Source: JAUVXJ01 sp964433755 (GTDB lineage Bacteria; Chloroflexota; Anaerolineae; UBA7937; B3-Chlor). From it: a DNA stretch of 64,000 nucleotides. The translations under genes were made by a program, and so were the position numbers. The notes under the pieces are model-generated. The model ran no database searches, was not told the DNA's origin, and saw nothing but the letters and a program-made list of their open reading frames with translations. Each line of letters begins with the position of its first letter. The stretch's first letter is position 1. The stretch spans positions 186,001 through 250,000 of the forward strand of contig CAYSSR010000004.1 of assembly GCA_964433755.1 (NCBI GenBank), written 5' to 3'. Shown piece by piece: positions 25,888-34,757 of the stretch.

Positions 25888-27939
25888 ATGGCGATGTTGA
25901 GACCTGGGATTCACTTCCACAACGGCTGCAAGATCACCGCGGCGGACGTGAACCTGGTGCGGCGGTGGTCACCGCTCAGCCTGATGGAGGCCATGGACGG
26001 CGTGGTGAACGACGAGGCGTCGTTGCTGCGGGGTCTGTGGGATGAGGGAGGCCGTCCGCCGGTGGTGCTGCGGCGATACTACACACCGCGGACCGGAGGT
26101 CCTGCGGTGTGGGGCGCTCACGCGAGTGAGAGCATGGAGCTGGCGCAGAGGTGCATCGATGCGGGGATCCCGGCGGAGTACCTGATGTTGAAGCCCTTCA
26201 ACGAACCCAACATGCCAGAATGGGCGCAGTGGGAAGGGTTCGGCGACGACGAGGACGCCATGAAGCGGTACAACGAGGCGCTGTTGACGTTCATCAACGC
26301 GGTGAGGGCGCAGATGCCGGCGGTGCGGGTGGGCGGTCCGCACCTGACGGTGGGGAATCACGACGTGAGGTTCCCCAACGATCCCCAGGGCGTGTACTAC
26401 TACCACGGAGCGGACGGCAAGTTCTCCTCTTCGCCGTGCGCAGAGGCGCTGGGGGCTCTGGACGTCCATTTCGTGCACTGCTACGGCTTCGCTCCTGGCG
26501 AGTACGCCAAGAGGGCGTACGGTCTGCGGTTCCTGGAGTACGAGAAGTATCTCCAGGGCAAGGACATCTACGTGGTCGAAGGCGCCTACGGGATCAACTC
26601 GGGGCAGGCTGCAGATCACAACACCGTGCGGGGTGAAGAGACGGTCGCCTATCTGCGGCTCTTGGGTGAGAAGTACCCGCAGGTGAAGGGCGTGGCGGTG
26701 TGGATCGGCGGCGATCCTCACGCGGGGTGGTTCGCCTTCTGCCACGCGAACGGTCCGGGGGAGAACGATCACCGGCCGGTGGTGTACGCGGTGGAGTCCG
26801 CCGGCACAGGCGAGGACGGGGGGCCGTCCGAGCCTGACCCGGCCGAGCCAGGCGACGGCGACGATGACGGGCCGGTCGATCCCGATGCTGTGGACGTGGA
26901 GAGCCTGAGCCAGGAGATGAGGGAGACACTACAGTTCACCGGTGCGCCGAGACCTGACGAGGAACACTGGCGCGTGACGAGGGTGGAGGTCCAGCCGGGC
27001 ACGGACAACATGAGCGCGTACGCCGTGGTGCCTGCCGGCAGTGGCTGCATGGCCCGGTTCTCCTGGCCCGATGGCTTTGCGGAGTTCGCGCCGAAGGCGG
27101 ACCCGCTGGCACCGGAGGGAGCCAGGGAGTGGGCGGCGAGCATGCCCATGTTCGCGCCGTGGGGATCGTACGCGGTGGAGATCGTGGGCAACAGCGAGAA
27201 GGTGAGCGGTTTCGGCCTGTACGGTGCAGGCCTGGAGGTGGGGTACACCGATCACCGGCCGGTGCTGGTGTACTTCGAGCGGGTGGCGGGCGGCGAGCCG
27301 CAAGAGGAACCGGAAGAGGAACCCGACGAGGAACCGGAGGAACCGATGGAGGACAAGTACAGCCTGCTGAGGGCGTTCCCGAAGCGAGGGATCGAGGACG
27401 TGGTGGACGCGCGGCCTGAGATCGAGTCGTTCAGCGACCAGGAGGCGTTGCAGGCGTTGTGGCGGCCGTTCAGCCTGATCCGCCTGGTGGTGGTGCACCA
27501 CAGCGGGAGCGACCTGGCAACGCAGACTCCTCTCACCATTGCGAGGTATAGGGTGCTGGAGAAGGGCGATCCGACGATCCCCTATCACTTCTGCGTGGGC
27601 CTGGAGGGGCGGCTGTGGTTCACGGCGCGGCTGTGCTGGGAGTTGCCGAACAGCGGGAAGTCGGCGACGAACGCGGAGAGCGTGAGTGTGTGCGTGCTGG
27701 GAGACTTCCGCGAGCACGGCCCGAGTGCAAAGCAGTTGGAGACGCTAAGGCGTCTGGTGTGGTGGGTGCTGCCTGAGTTCCTGGGCGGAGGATGGGGCCA
27801 GTATCGGGGCGTGTACGTGATACCGCACGGTCGTCTGGTGTCGACGGCGTGCCCTGGGAGCAACCTGGTGGACGCGTTGGTGTGGGAAGGGAGTTGGCCT
27901 GATGGCCTGCCCTTTCGGTGCGGTGAGGCTGGTCAGTGA
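25888..27939 (+). CDS. Two-domain endolysin: GH-A-like domain plus amidase
   Basis: 683 residues. Residues 1-290 look like a TIM-barrel glycosidase of clan GH-A, with NEPN (acid/base Glu106) and a nucleophile candidate Glu231 in YVVEGAYG. A middle beta domain (about 350-470) and a Glu/Pro-rich linker follow. Residues 530-680 are an N-acetylmuramoyl-L-alanine amidase (PGRP/T7 lysozyme fold) with zinc ligands His537 or His538, His647 and Cys655, eight residues apart as in T7 lysozyme. It probably degrades cell-wall glycan and peptide for release. Start chosen for GGAAGGAGG; an earlier frame runs through repeat sequence. Confidence 0.82.
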   Translation: MAMLRPGIHFHNGCKITAADVNLVRRWSPLSLMEAMDGVVNDEASLLRGLWDEGGRPPVVLRRYYTPRTGGPAVWGAHASESMELAQRCIDAGIPAEYLMLKPFNEPNMPEWAQWEGFGDDEDAMKRYNEALLTFINAVRAQMPAVRVGGPHLTVGNHDVRFPNDPQGVYYYHGADGKFSSSPCAEALGALDVHFVHCYGFAPGEYAKRAYGLRFLEYEKYLQGKDIYVVEGAYGINSGQAADHNTVRGEETVAYLRLLGEKYPQVKGVAVWIGGDPHAGWFAFCHANGPGENDHRPVVYAVESAGTGEDGGPSEPDPAEPGDGDDDGPVDPDAVDVESLSQEMRETLQFTGAPRPDEEHWRVTRVEVQPGTDNMSAYAVVPAGSGCMARFSWPDGFAEFAPKADPLAPEGAREWAASMPMFAPWGSYAVEIVGNSEKVSGFGLYGAGLEVGYTDHRPVLVYFERVAGGEPQEEPEEEPDEEPEEPMEDKYSLLRAFPKRGIEDVVDARPEIESFSDQEALQALWRPFSLIRLVVVHHSGSDLATQTPLTIARYRVLEKGDPTIPYHFCVGLEGRLWFTARLCWELPNSGKSATNAESVSVCVLGDFREHGPSAKQLETLRRLVWWVLPEFLGGGWGQYRGVYVIPHGRLVSTACPGSNLVDALVWEGSWPDGLPFRCGEAGQ

Positions 27940-28054
27940 GTGGATGCCGGTCTACGAGGCGGAGGCGCTGCGGGCACGGCTGCTGGATGCTGAGGGGTTC
28001 GAGACGTCGGTGGAGGTGAGCGATGGTGACGGAGATCTCGGGCCCATAGGGTGA
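27902..28054 (+). CDS. Small protein overlapping the endolysin end, DUF2007-like
   Basis: 50 residues (MACPFGAVRLVSEWMPV...) in another frame over the last 38 bases of the endolysin gene. The pattern, LVSEWMPVYEAEALRARLLD then EGFETSVEVSDGDG, resembles the DUF2007 fold (putative signal-transducing protein: a strand, a helix with EAE and a second strand). Too short to be certain. The overlap suggests coupling with the lysis gene. Confidence 0.45.
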   Translation: MACPFGAVRLVSEWMPVYEAEALRARLLDAEGFETSVEVSDGDGDLGPIG

Positions 28055-28065
28055 ATCTGTCGCCA

Positions 28066-28140
28066 TCCTTCGATACGCCCTTCGTCCTTCGATATGCGGC
28101 TCCGCCGCTACTCAGGATGCGAAGGGCTGCTCAGCATGCA
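28066..28140 (+). repeat. Palindromic repeat, type A
   Basis: CCTTCGATACGCCCTTCG, then CCTTCGATATGCGGCTCCGCCG and TACTCAGGATGCGAAGG, with one CTGCTCAGCATG. The inner GCGGCTCCGCC hairpin is typical. Confidence 0.75.
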
Positions 28141-28142
28141 TG

Positions 28143-28184
28143 GTGTCAGCGGCGCCACCCGGGCAAGTCGATCGTGTCACCATG
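28143..28184. repeat. Inverted-repeat element type B, degenerate copy 5
   Basis: GTGTCAGCGG near 28143 and GTGTCACCATG at about 28175-28184. One arm has decayed, but the GCCACCCGGG core recalls the intact copies. It is flanked by type A repeats on both sides. Confidence 0.4.
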
Positions 28185-28266
28185 CTTCGATACGCCCTTC
28201 GTCCTTCGATACGCGGCTCCGCCGCTACTCAGGATGCGAAGGGCTGCTCAGGATGCGAAGGGCTAG
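28185..28266 (+). repeat. Palindromic repeat, type A
   Basis: CTTCGATACGCCCTTCG, CCTTCGATACGCGGCTCCGCC, CTACTCAGGATGCGAAGG and a second CTGCTCAGGATGCGAAGG. It nearly repeats the locus at 28066-28140. Confidence 0.75.
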
Positions 28267-28290
28267 CGATTGTGCGATGGGGGGTGAGAG

Positions 28291-30420
28291 ATGAGGAACT
28301 TGACGGCGAGTCTGCTGGCGGCACAGAAGAAGTCGAGGGGGAAGCCGTGTTTCAGCCTGTACGTGAGCGACCGGCTGGGGGCGCAGTACCGCCACCATTG
28401 GGAGCAACTGTACTCCGACGAGGTGGGCGACTATCCGCACGCGATGGTGATCGCGGGGGACGGATCGATCGTGCGGGTGCTGTCGGACAACGGGACGGCG
28501 AAGTATCAGCGGGTGACCGACCCGGAGGACAGCGAGCAATGGGAGTCCTGGACGGGCGGCGTGGGGACCTGCTCGACGGGCTACCAGATGGCGTTGTGCG
28601 CGAGCGGAGCGTACGTGTGGTGGTTCTACATCGACTCCAGCGCACAGGTGCTGTATTGCCGGGAGAGCAACGACTACGGGGCGTCGTGGGGCTCGGCGGT
28701 GACGGTGCATAGCTGCGGCAGCGGCAAGTTCCTGGAGAGCGTGGCGGGGGCTGTGATCTCGGGCACGGACCTGATCTGCTTCTACTCCAAGTCTGACAGC
28801 GCCACGGCGCCGTCGGCGCACCTGTTCCGGCGGAAGCGGATCGGCGGGTCGTGGGGAGGGGCGAGCTCGTGGGGGAAGGACGCTCACTACCAGATCAAGG
28901 GAGTGACCTGCTGGAACGGCGACGACTACAACATGCTTTACGGCGGCCGGGTGGACGGCTCGGTGTACGGGTTCGAGGCCGGCACGACGCTGTGGGGTGT
29001 GTGGTCGATCGTGTACGGGAAGGGCGGCGAGGTGACGGCGGACACATGGTCTGATCCGGTGGAGGTGGACCGGGGGGATGCGGGGACGTCGTGGGCGGCG
29101 GCGTGGCCTTCGGTGGTGGATGCGGACGTGTACCGGGCGGTGTTCACGGGGTACTTGATCGGTGAAGAGTACTCTCGGGTGATGCAGATGCGAGGGTACT
29201 ACGGGGTGACGTTCCAGGACCACAAGTGGACGGACCCGGCGCCGTTCCAGGCGGAGGGCGGTCCCTACGGCATGCACCTGGCCTACGTGAGTGGTGGAGA
29301 CGGGTATATCTACGCGGCCTGCTCTAACGCGGCGTACCGGGCGGCGGTGGCGGGCCTGGGGACGTGCGAGCTCGGCGCTCGCGTGAAGAAGTACCGGCTG
29401 GTGGACCGGTGGGCTGGTCACAAGGCGGCGGGCGTGGCGGTGGAATACGGGCAGTTGGTGACTCCTGAGTCGGAGGCGGAGATCTGGCTGGAGAACGACG
29501 ATGCGGAGCTGGCGTCTCTACGGTCTGGCGACTACGCGATGGTGCTGCGGGGCTCCAGGGTGCAGTTAGGCCGGGGGTATCACACCAGCGAGGGGGAGAA
29601 GGTGGGATACTGGCCCGACGTGTGGATAGAGGACATAGAGCACGTGGTGGACTTCCAGGGGCGGCGGTACGTGGTGCTGCACTGCGTGAGCGCGTGGGGG
29701 GTGATGTCGGCGATGTCGGCGCAGCGGCAATACCACTGGCTGGAGGGAGAGACGTCGGTGTGGAACATCGTGGAGCGGCTGGTGGGGTTGGCGGGGTTCC
29801 GGTTGACGTCGCAGGGGGAACAATCGAGCCTGGTGTCGTCTCTGAAGCCGCCGTACATCGTGCACCCAGGGCAGGACCTGCGGGGGGCGGTGCTCGGTGC
29901 GTTGTCGAAGGTGCCAGACTTCATCTACTTCGACGCGGGGACGGCGTACGTGAAGGAACTGGCGAGCGACGAGGCCAGCGACTACAGCTATGGCGGCTCT
30001 GCCGAGCACGTGATCCTGGCGGGGAGGTACGGGCAGAGGACGGCGGCGTACAACCACATCGAGGTGTTCGCCGGAGTGACGGAGGTGGGGATCCCGGTGT
30101 TCGGCGACGAGGTAGACTACGAAGAGATCGGGCTGGTGGGTCACCGGCTGCAGAAGGTGTACGACTACGCGTACGCGGACAGCGGCGAGTGCGACGATCG
30201 GGCGGTGGGCCAGTTGAGGAAGCACAACGCGACGGGGAAGCGGGGGGAGATCGTGAGTCTGCCGAACGTGGGGCTGGAGCTATTCGACGTGGTGACGATC
30301 ACGGATTCCAGGGCAGGGATGTCGGGTGAGAAGTATCGGGTGCGAGGGATCGAAGAGCTGTTCGACTCGACGAAGCATCCGATGGTGTACCAGCAGACGG
30401 TGGAGCTCGGGGCGCCGTGA
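28291..30420 (+). CDS. Tail protein with BNR propeller and hub-like end
   Basis: 709 residues. The N-terminal half looks like a sialidase-type beta-propeller, with an Asp-box SNDYGASW (126-133) and many YxW/GYG turns, the usual fold for a receptor-binding or glycan-binding module. The C-terminal half recalls phage hub proteins of the gp27/late-control class (LSKVPDFIYFDAGTAYVKEL, GVELFDVVTITD-like strands). Probably the tail tip or fibre. Ribosome site GGGGTGAGAG precedes the ATG. It ends the phage-like cluster. Confidence 0.6.
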   Translation: MRNLTASLLAAQKKSRGKPCFSLYVSDRLGAQYRHHWEQLYSDEVGDYPHAMVIAGDGSIVRVLSDNGTAKYQRVTDPEDSEQWESWTGGVGTCSTGYQMALCASGAYVWWFYIDSSAQVLYCRESNDYGASWGSAVTVHSCGSGKFLESVAGAVISGTDLICFYSKSDSATAPSAHLFRRKRIGGSWGGASSWGKDAHYQIKGVTCWNGDDYNMLYGGRVDGSVYGFEAGTTLWGVWSIVYGKGGEVTADTWSDPVEVDRGDAGTSWAAAWPSVVDADVYRAVFTGYLIGEEYSRVMQMRGYYGVTFQDHKWTDPAPFQAEGGPYGMHLAYVSGGDGYIYAACSNAAYRAAVAGLGTCELGARVKKYRLVDRWAGHKAAGVAVEYGQLVTPESEAEIWLENDDAELASLRSGDYAMVLRGSRVQLGRGYHTSEGEKVGYWPDVWIEDIEHVVDFQGRRYVVLHCVSAWGVMSAMSAQRQYHWLEGETSVWNIVERLVGLAGFRLTSQGEQSSLVSSLKPPYIVHPGQDLRGAVLGALSKVPDFIYFDAGTAYVKELASDEASDYSYGGSAEHVILAGRYGQRTAAYNHIEVFAGVTEVGIPVFGDEVDYEEIGLVGHRLQKVYDYAYADSGECDDRAVGQLRKHNATGKRGEIVSLPNVGLELFDVVTITDSRAGMSGEKYRVRGIEELFDSTKHPMVYQQTVELGAP

Positions 30421-30521
30421 TGGTGACAGGTTGGTGTCGGGGGCAAGCCCCTTGGCAGCCGCCGCCGAATCTGCTATCATCTTAGCAGACCGTTTGATGT
30501 TCCGGCGGGTGGTGGTGACCC

Positions 30522-33500
30522 ATGGCAGACGGCGATCCTTTCAGGACCTACCTCGACGAGTTGCGCAGAACCCTGGCTACCGGGGTGGCCCAGGAGCATG
30601 CCTACCGTGGGGCTCTGGAAGACCTTCTGGAGGCCGTTGGAGACGGCGTACAGGCGGTCAACGAGCCCAGCCACATCGCGTGCGGCGCCCCCGACTTTTT
30701 TGTCCTCCGAGGCCAGACTCCGCTGGGCTACGTAGAAGCGAAGGACATCGATGCCAGCCTCGACGTCGCCGAGCGTACCCCGCAACTGAAGCGGTACCGC
30801 GAGTCGTTGAACAACCTGATCCTCACCGACTATCTGGAGTTTCGCTGGTACGTGGAGGGCGAGGAGAGGAGCAGGGCGCGCCTGGGCTCGGTCACGCGGG
30901 ATGGGAAGGTCAGGGCCGGCAAAGAGGGGATTGAGTCCGTCTCCCAGCTTCTCGAGAGTTTCTTCGACCAAGAGGTCCCCATGCTGGGCACGCCCAAGGA
31001 GCTGGCCCAGCGTATGGCCAACCTGGCCAGGATGATCCGGGAACTGATCCAGGAGGCCTACAAGCGTGAGGACAAAGAGGGCCGCTTCCACGGGCAACTG
31101 GCCGCCTTTCGCGAGACGTTGATCCCCGACCTGAACGTCGAGCAGTTCGCCGATATGTACGCCCAGACCATCACCTACGGTCTCTTCGCGGCACGGGTTC
31201 GGGACCCCAGCCGGAGGGAGTTCACCCGGCAGCAAGCGGCCTGGAACCTGCCCAAGACCAACCCCTTCCTGCGCAGGTTGTTCAACGAGATCGCCGGCCC
31301 GGACCTGTCCAAGGAGATCTCCTGGGCCGTGGACGATCTGGCGCACCTGCTGGCTCGGGCCGACATGTCGGAGATACTGAAGGACTTCGGGAAGGCCACC
31401 AAGCAGGAAGACCCGGTGGTGCACTTCTACGAGACCTTCCTGGCTCACTACGACCCCGGCATGCGGCAGCGCCGTGGCGTCTACTACACCCCGGAGCCGG
31501 TCGTTTCCTACATCGTGCGCTCCATCGACCACCTGCTCAAGACGCGGTTCGACCGGCCCATGGGCTTGGCGGACGAGAACGTGATGATCCTGGACCCGGC
31601 CTGCGGCACGGGGACGTTCCTCTACTTTGTGATCCAGGAGATTCACGACACGGTGGTCAGGGAGCGGGGCGCGGGAGCCTGGAACAGTTACGTGAGGGAG
31701 AAGCTGCTGGGGCGCATCTTCGGCTTCGAGCTGCTCATGGCGCCGTACGCCATAGCCCACATGAAGCTGGCACTGCAACTCCAGGAACTGGGCTACGACT
31801 TCGACGGTGGCGAGAGGTTGGGTATCTACTTGACCAACACGCTGGAACCGGCCCTCAGGAAGGAGGATGAGCGGCAGCTGGCCTTTGCGGGGTTCATCGA
31901 AGATGAGGCAGAGGCAGCGGAGAGTGTCAAGAGGGATGAGCCGATCATGGTGGTGCTGGGCAATCCTCCCTACTCGGTGAGCTCTGCCAACAAGGGTCCG
32001 CACATCGAGCGGCTGATGGAGCGGTATAAGGAGGTCGTGCGGACCGAGAGGCAGATCGCTCCTCTGTCCGACGACTACATCAAGTTCATCAGGTTCGCCC
32101 ACGACCGCATCGAGCGCACAGGATATGGGATCGTTGGGATGATCACCAACCACTCCTATCTTTCCGGGCTCATCCATCGGGGCATGCGTGAGGAATTGAT
32201 GGCGACATTCGGCGACATATACGCGATGGATCTTCACGGTAGTACAAAACTGCACACGCGACCGTCCGGGGAGGGTCCGGACGAGAACGTGTTTGACATC
32301 CAACAAGGGGTTGCCATTGGGCTTTTCGTTCGGACCAGTCCGATGGGTTCTGAGAACCGTGTGCTACATGCGGATCTGTGGGGTGCTCGCGCGAGCAAGG
32401 AATCGTATCTCGCTGCAAATGACGCTGCCACCACGGAGTGGGTGGCGCTGTCGCCGTCGCCACCCTACCATTTCTTCGTGCCGAAGGATTTTCGCTTGAG
32501 TGAGGAGTACATGGCGGCTCCAAGCCTCAAGGATATTGCCAGAGTGGGGGTTTCTGGGGTTCAGACCAAGCGGGACCGGTTGGTAGTGGGCTACGATGAG
32601 GAGGTTCTGCGCCAACGGATGTGCCTCTTGAGGGGCACCGAGTGGTCTGACGCAGAGTTGAGCGAGCGGTTTGGCTTGAAGGACATAGGAGAATGGACGG
32701 TTGAGGGCGCGCGGCTGAGGCTGCGAGAGGACGCACTGTGGAGGGAGCGCTTTGTCGCGTACCTCTACCGGCCCTTTGATACGCGGTATCTGTTCTACAG
32801 TGATGATCTTGTCGCAAGACGTCGGTACTCGGTCATGCGGCACATGCTGGAAGAAAACCTTGCGCTGATAAGTGTGAGGCAGCTGGCGGGGACCGAATTC
32901 CGCCATGCATTCGTCACGAGGAGCGTTGGGGACGGGAATGCCATCTCTCCCCATTCGCGTGAGTACAATAGCTACTTCCCCATGTACCTGTACTCGGATA
33001 CAGGGAGCCCAGAGCCTTCTCTGATGGGTACAGGCCCCTGGAAGCGTGAAGCGAACCTCTCGCTGGGTTTCGTGGGAGCGGTCGCGGCGAGTCTGGTACT
33101 GGACTTCATCCCCGACGGCAAGGGGGACCTGGAGAACACCTTCGGTCCCGAGGATGTCTTCCACTACATGTACGCCGTCTTCCACTCCCCCACCTACCGG
33201 GAGCGCTACGCGGAGTTCCTCAAGATCGACTTCCCCCGCGTGCCCTTAACCTCGGATCTCGGTTTGTTCCGGGCCCTGGCGGGGAAGGGGGAGGAGCTGA
33301 TGGCCCTGCACCTGATGGAGTCGCCGGCGCTGGACCATACCATCACCAGGTTCCCCATCACCGGCTCCAACGAAGTGGAGAAGGTGCGCTACGTGGAAGA
33401 GACCGCCGAGGGAGGCCTGGCTCCGGGGAGGGTCTACGTCAACAAGACGCAGTACTTCGAGGGTGTGGAGCGGCAAGTGTGGGAGTTCCACATCGGCGGG

Positions 33501-33659
33501 TACCAGGTGCTTCACAAGTGGCTCAAGGACCGCAAGGGACGTGCCCTCTCCTACGACGACGTGACCCACTACGGGAGGATCGTGGTGGCCCTCAAAGAGA
33601 CCATCCGCCTCATGGAAGAGATCGACGACCTGATCCCCTCGTGGCCGATTGATTCTTGA
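30522..33659 (+). CDS. Single-chain restriction-modification enzyme (type ISP-like)
   Basis: 1045 residues. The N-terminus carries a Mrr-type PD-(D/E)xK nuclease: Asp58 with Glu72-x-Lys74 (PDFF ... VEAKDID). The centre is an N6-adenine methylase with motif I LDPACGTGTFLY (about 356) and motif IV GNPPYSV (about 480). The C-terminus is the target-recognition part ending MEEIDDLIPSWPIDS. Known type ISP enzymes also have a helicase between nuclease and methylase; I see none here, so it is a shorter variant. It would methylate one strand of its site and cut unmodified DNA. ATG after GGTGGTGGTG. Confidence 0.85.
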   Translation: MADGDPFRTYLDELRRTLATGVAQEHAYRGALEDLLEAVGDGVQAVNEPSHIACGAPDFFVLRGQTPLGYVEAKDIDASLDVAERTPQLKRYRESLNNLILTDYLEFRWYVEGEERSRARLGSVTRDGKVRAGKEGIESVSQLLESFFDQEVPMLGTPKELAQRMANLARMIRELIQEAYKREDKEGRFHGQLAAFRETLIPDLNVEQFADMYAQTITYGLFAARVRDPSRREFTRQQAAWNLPKTNPFLRRLFNEIAGPDLSKEISWAVDDLAHLLARADMSEILKDFGKATKQEDPVVHFYETFLAHYDPGMRQRRGVYYTPEPVVSYIVRSIDHLLKTRFDRPMGLADENVMILDPACGTGTFLYFVIQEIHDTVVRERGAGAWNSYVREKLLGRIFGFELLMAPYAIAHMKLALQLQELGYDFDGGERLGIYLTNTLEPALRKEDERQLAFAGFIEDEAEAAESVKRDEPIMVVLGNPPYSVSSANKGPHIERLMERYKEVVRTERQIAPLSDDYIKFIRFAHDRIERTGYGIVGMITNHSYLSGLIHRGMREELMATFGDIYAMDLHGSTKLHTRPSGEGPDENVFDIQQGVAIGLFVRTSPMGSENRVLHADLWGARASKESYLAANDAATTEWVALSPSPPYHFFVPKDFRLSEEYMAAPSLKDIARVGVSGVQTKRDRLVVGYDEEVLRQRMCLLRGTEWSDAELSERFGLKDIGEWTVEGARLRLREDALWRERFVAYLYRPFDTRYLFYSDDLVARRRYSVMRHMLEENLALISVRQLAGTEFRHAFVTRSVGDGNAISPHSREYNSYFPMYLYSDTGSPEPSLMGTGPWKREANLSLGFVGAVAASLVLDFIPDGKGDLENTFGPEDVFHYMYAVFHSPTYRERYAEFLKIDFPRVPLTSDLGLFRALAGKGEELMALHLMESPALDHTITRFPITGSNEVEKVRYVEETAEGGLAPGRVYVNKTQYFEGVERQVWEFHIGGYQVLHKWLKDRKGRALSYDDVTHYGRIVVALKETIRLMEEIDDLIPSWPIDS

Positions 33660-33692
33660 GACCTCGGAGATCTTCAGAGATCTCCGAGGTCT
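33659..33692. repeat. GACCTCGGAG palindrome, type C, copy 1
   Basis: Perfect 15-bp arms AGACCTCGGAGATCT and AGATCTCCGAGGTCT around TCAG, starting at the R-M stop codon. No T-run follows. Confidence 0.8.
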
Positions 33693-33785
33693 GTCACCTG
33701 CGGCCCGGCAGAGGATTCGCACCGTGGAGGAGATCTAGGGCACCAGCTAGTCGTGATACTCAGGCGAAGCGGTCTAGGGGGGCCG

Positions 33786-34538
33786 ATGAGAGAGCGTGGA
33801 ACAGCGGCGCGTCGTCGTCAGCAGTTCGACCGGGAGTTCCCGGTATTCTCGCACATAGAGGCGATGGCAGCCAACTTCGATCGTCTGATCCACGATGGGA
33901 AGACGGTTCACTGCATAGCCAACCTTGGCTGCGCTACAGGAATGGAGACGCTGGGCCTGATGCGCGCATTCGGTGCCGTGGTAGGAGTTGGCGTGGATGT
34001 CGATGGCGATGGAATACTCCAGGCCGCACAGACTCTGGAAGGTCTCAAGTCCGCCGCGATCGGCGTAGCGCACCGAGCCGCCTATCGCGGTGGCGAGTAT
34101 CAGCGGTGGTGGCGCGAGCTGGTTCCGGACTTCATCAAGGGACTGGTGCTCAACCGGATTCCGGAGAGTCTAGCGCGCGGAATAACGAGAACGAGTGTCA
34201 GCTTCATCCAAGCGGACATAACCAAACCGCCGTGCCTTGCACCTGATCGTCTCGACTTGGCGTACTGCGACCACGTTCTGTACCATGTGTATTGTGATCG
34301 CGGCGAGCGGGAATTGCAGTGCGCCGCCAATGGAATGGCAGAGCTGGTGGCTCCGGGTGGCTGGGTTGTTGCGGTAGAGCCGCTGTCTTGTTCACCTGAG
34401 TGTGCTGAGGTCGTCGATCTTGCTGAGTTCTTCGAGCGCGCTGGTCTGCGGCCATACCAAGCGGCGCTCGATCCTCTCCGCCCTGAAGGTCGAGCGCGGA
34501 CGTACTCCTACGAGAAGCCCGCTGCATCCGCGGCGTAG
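33786..34538 (+). CDS. SAM-dependent methyltransferase
   Basis: 250 residues. A class I Rossmann methyltransferase: motif I IANLGCATGMETLG, a second acidic strand GVGVDVDGDG, and a motif IV-like DLAYCDHVLYHV. The last third has a GGWVVAVEP-type strand. Substrate not visible; it lacks NPPY-type DNA methylase motifs, so a small-molecule or protein substrate is more likely. It lies between the R-M gene and its first 3'-end fragment, which suggests it came in as cargo. Confidence 0.75.
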   Translation: MRERGTAARRRQQFDREFPVFSHIEAMAANFDRLIHDGKTVHCIANLGCATGMETLGLMRAFGAVVGVGVDVDGDGILQAAQTLEGLKSAAIGVAHRAAYRGGEYQRWWRELVPDFIKGLVLNRIPESLARGITRTSVSFIQADITKPPCLAPDRLDLAYCDHVLYHVYCDRGERELQCAANGMAELVAPGGWVVAVEPLSCSPECAEVVDLAEFFERAGLRPYQAALDPLRPEGRARTYSYEKPAASAA

Positions 34539-34579
34539 AGATGGCACTGCAGACTGGTGTTCCTCCAGGGCGATGTGCG

Positions 34580-34639
34580 CGCTTTGTCCGCCGCATGGAA
34601 GAGATCGACCAGGTGATCCCGTCGTGGCCGATTGAGTGA
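34580..34639 (+). pseudogene. Fragment of the R-M gene 3' end, copy 1
   Basis: Reads RFVRRMEEIDQVIPSWPIE and a stop, matching the last residues of the R-M protein (RLMEEIDDLIPSWPID). The DNA match includes TCGTGGCCGATTGA. A type C palindrome follows within ten bases, as it does at the real gene. No upstream part of the gene is present. Confidence 0.8.
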
Positions 34640-34650
34640 CCAACATTGGA

Positions 34651-34682
34651 GACCTCGGAGTTCTTTCTAGAACTCCGAGGTG
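34651..34682. repeat. GACCTCGGAG palindrome, type C, copy 2
   Basis: Arms ACCTCGGAGTTCT (34652-34664) and AGAACTCCGAGGT (34669-34681) around TTCT. Confidence 0.8.
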
Positions 34683-34703
34683 TTGCTGCCCCGAGGATTG
34701 CCT

Positions 34704-34732
34704 TTGCGTGTTTACCTTACGTGTGCTATAAT
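34704..34732 (+). promoter_or_regulatory. Promoter of the AbiE operon
   Basis: TTGCGT (34704-34709), 17 bases, TATAAT (34727-34732), with an extended-10 TGC before it. It precedes the abiEi start by about 25 bases. Confidence 0.6.
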
Positions 34733-34757
34733 CGGCCTGCGCAGCCGAATAGGCAAC

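Noticed and set aside
15310..30520. tRNA gene and att repeats for prophage integration
   Set aside because: I found no tRNA-like cloverleaf and no matching direct repeat at both ends of the cluster.
30477..32306. A 609-codon minus-strand frame across the R-M gene
   Set aside because: The plus strand carries clear nuclease and methylase motifs; the minus frame has no motif and arises from codon bias.
33659..33692. Type C palindrome as a simple terminator of the R-M gene
   Set aside because: It lacks a T-run and related copies occur after unrelated genes, so a repeat element is the better description, although it may still help end transcripts.
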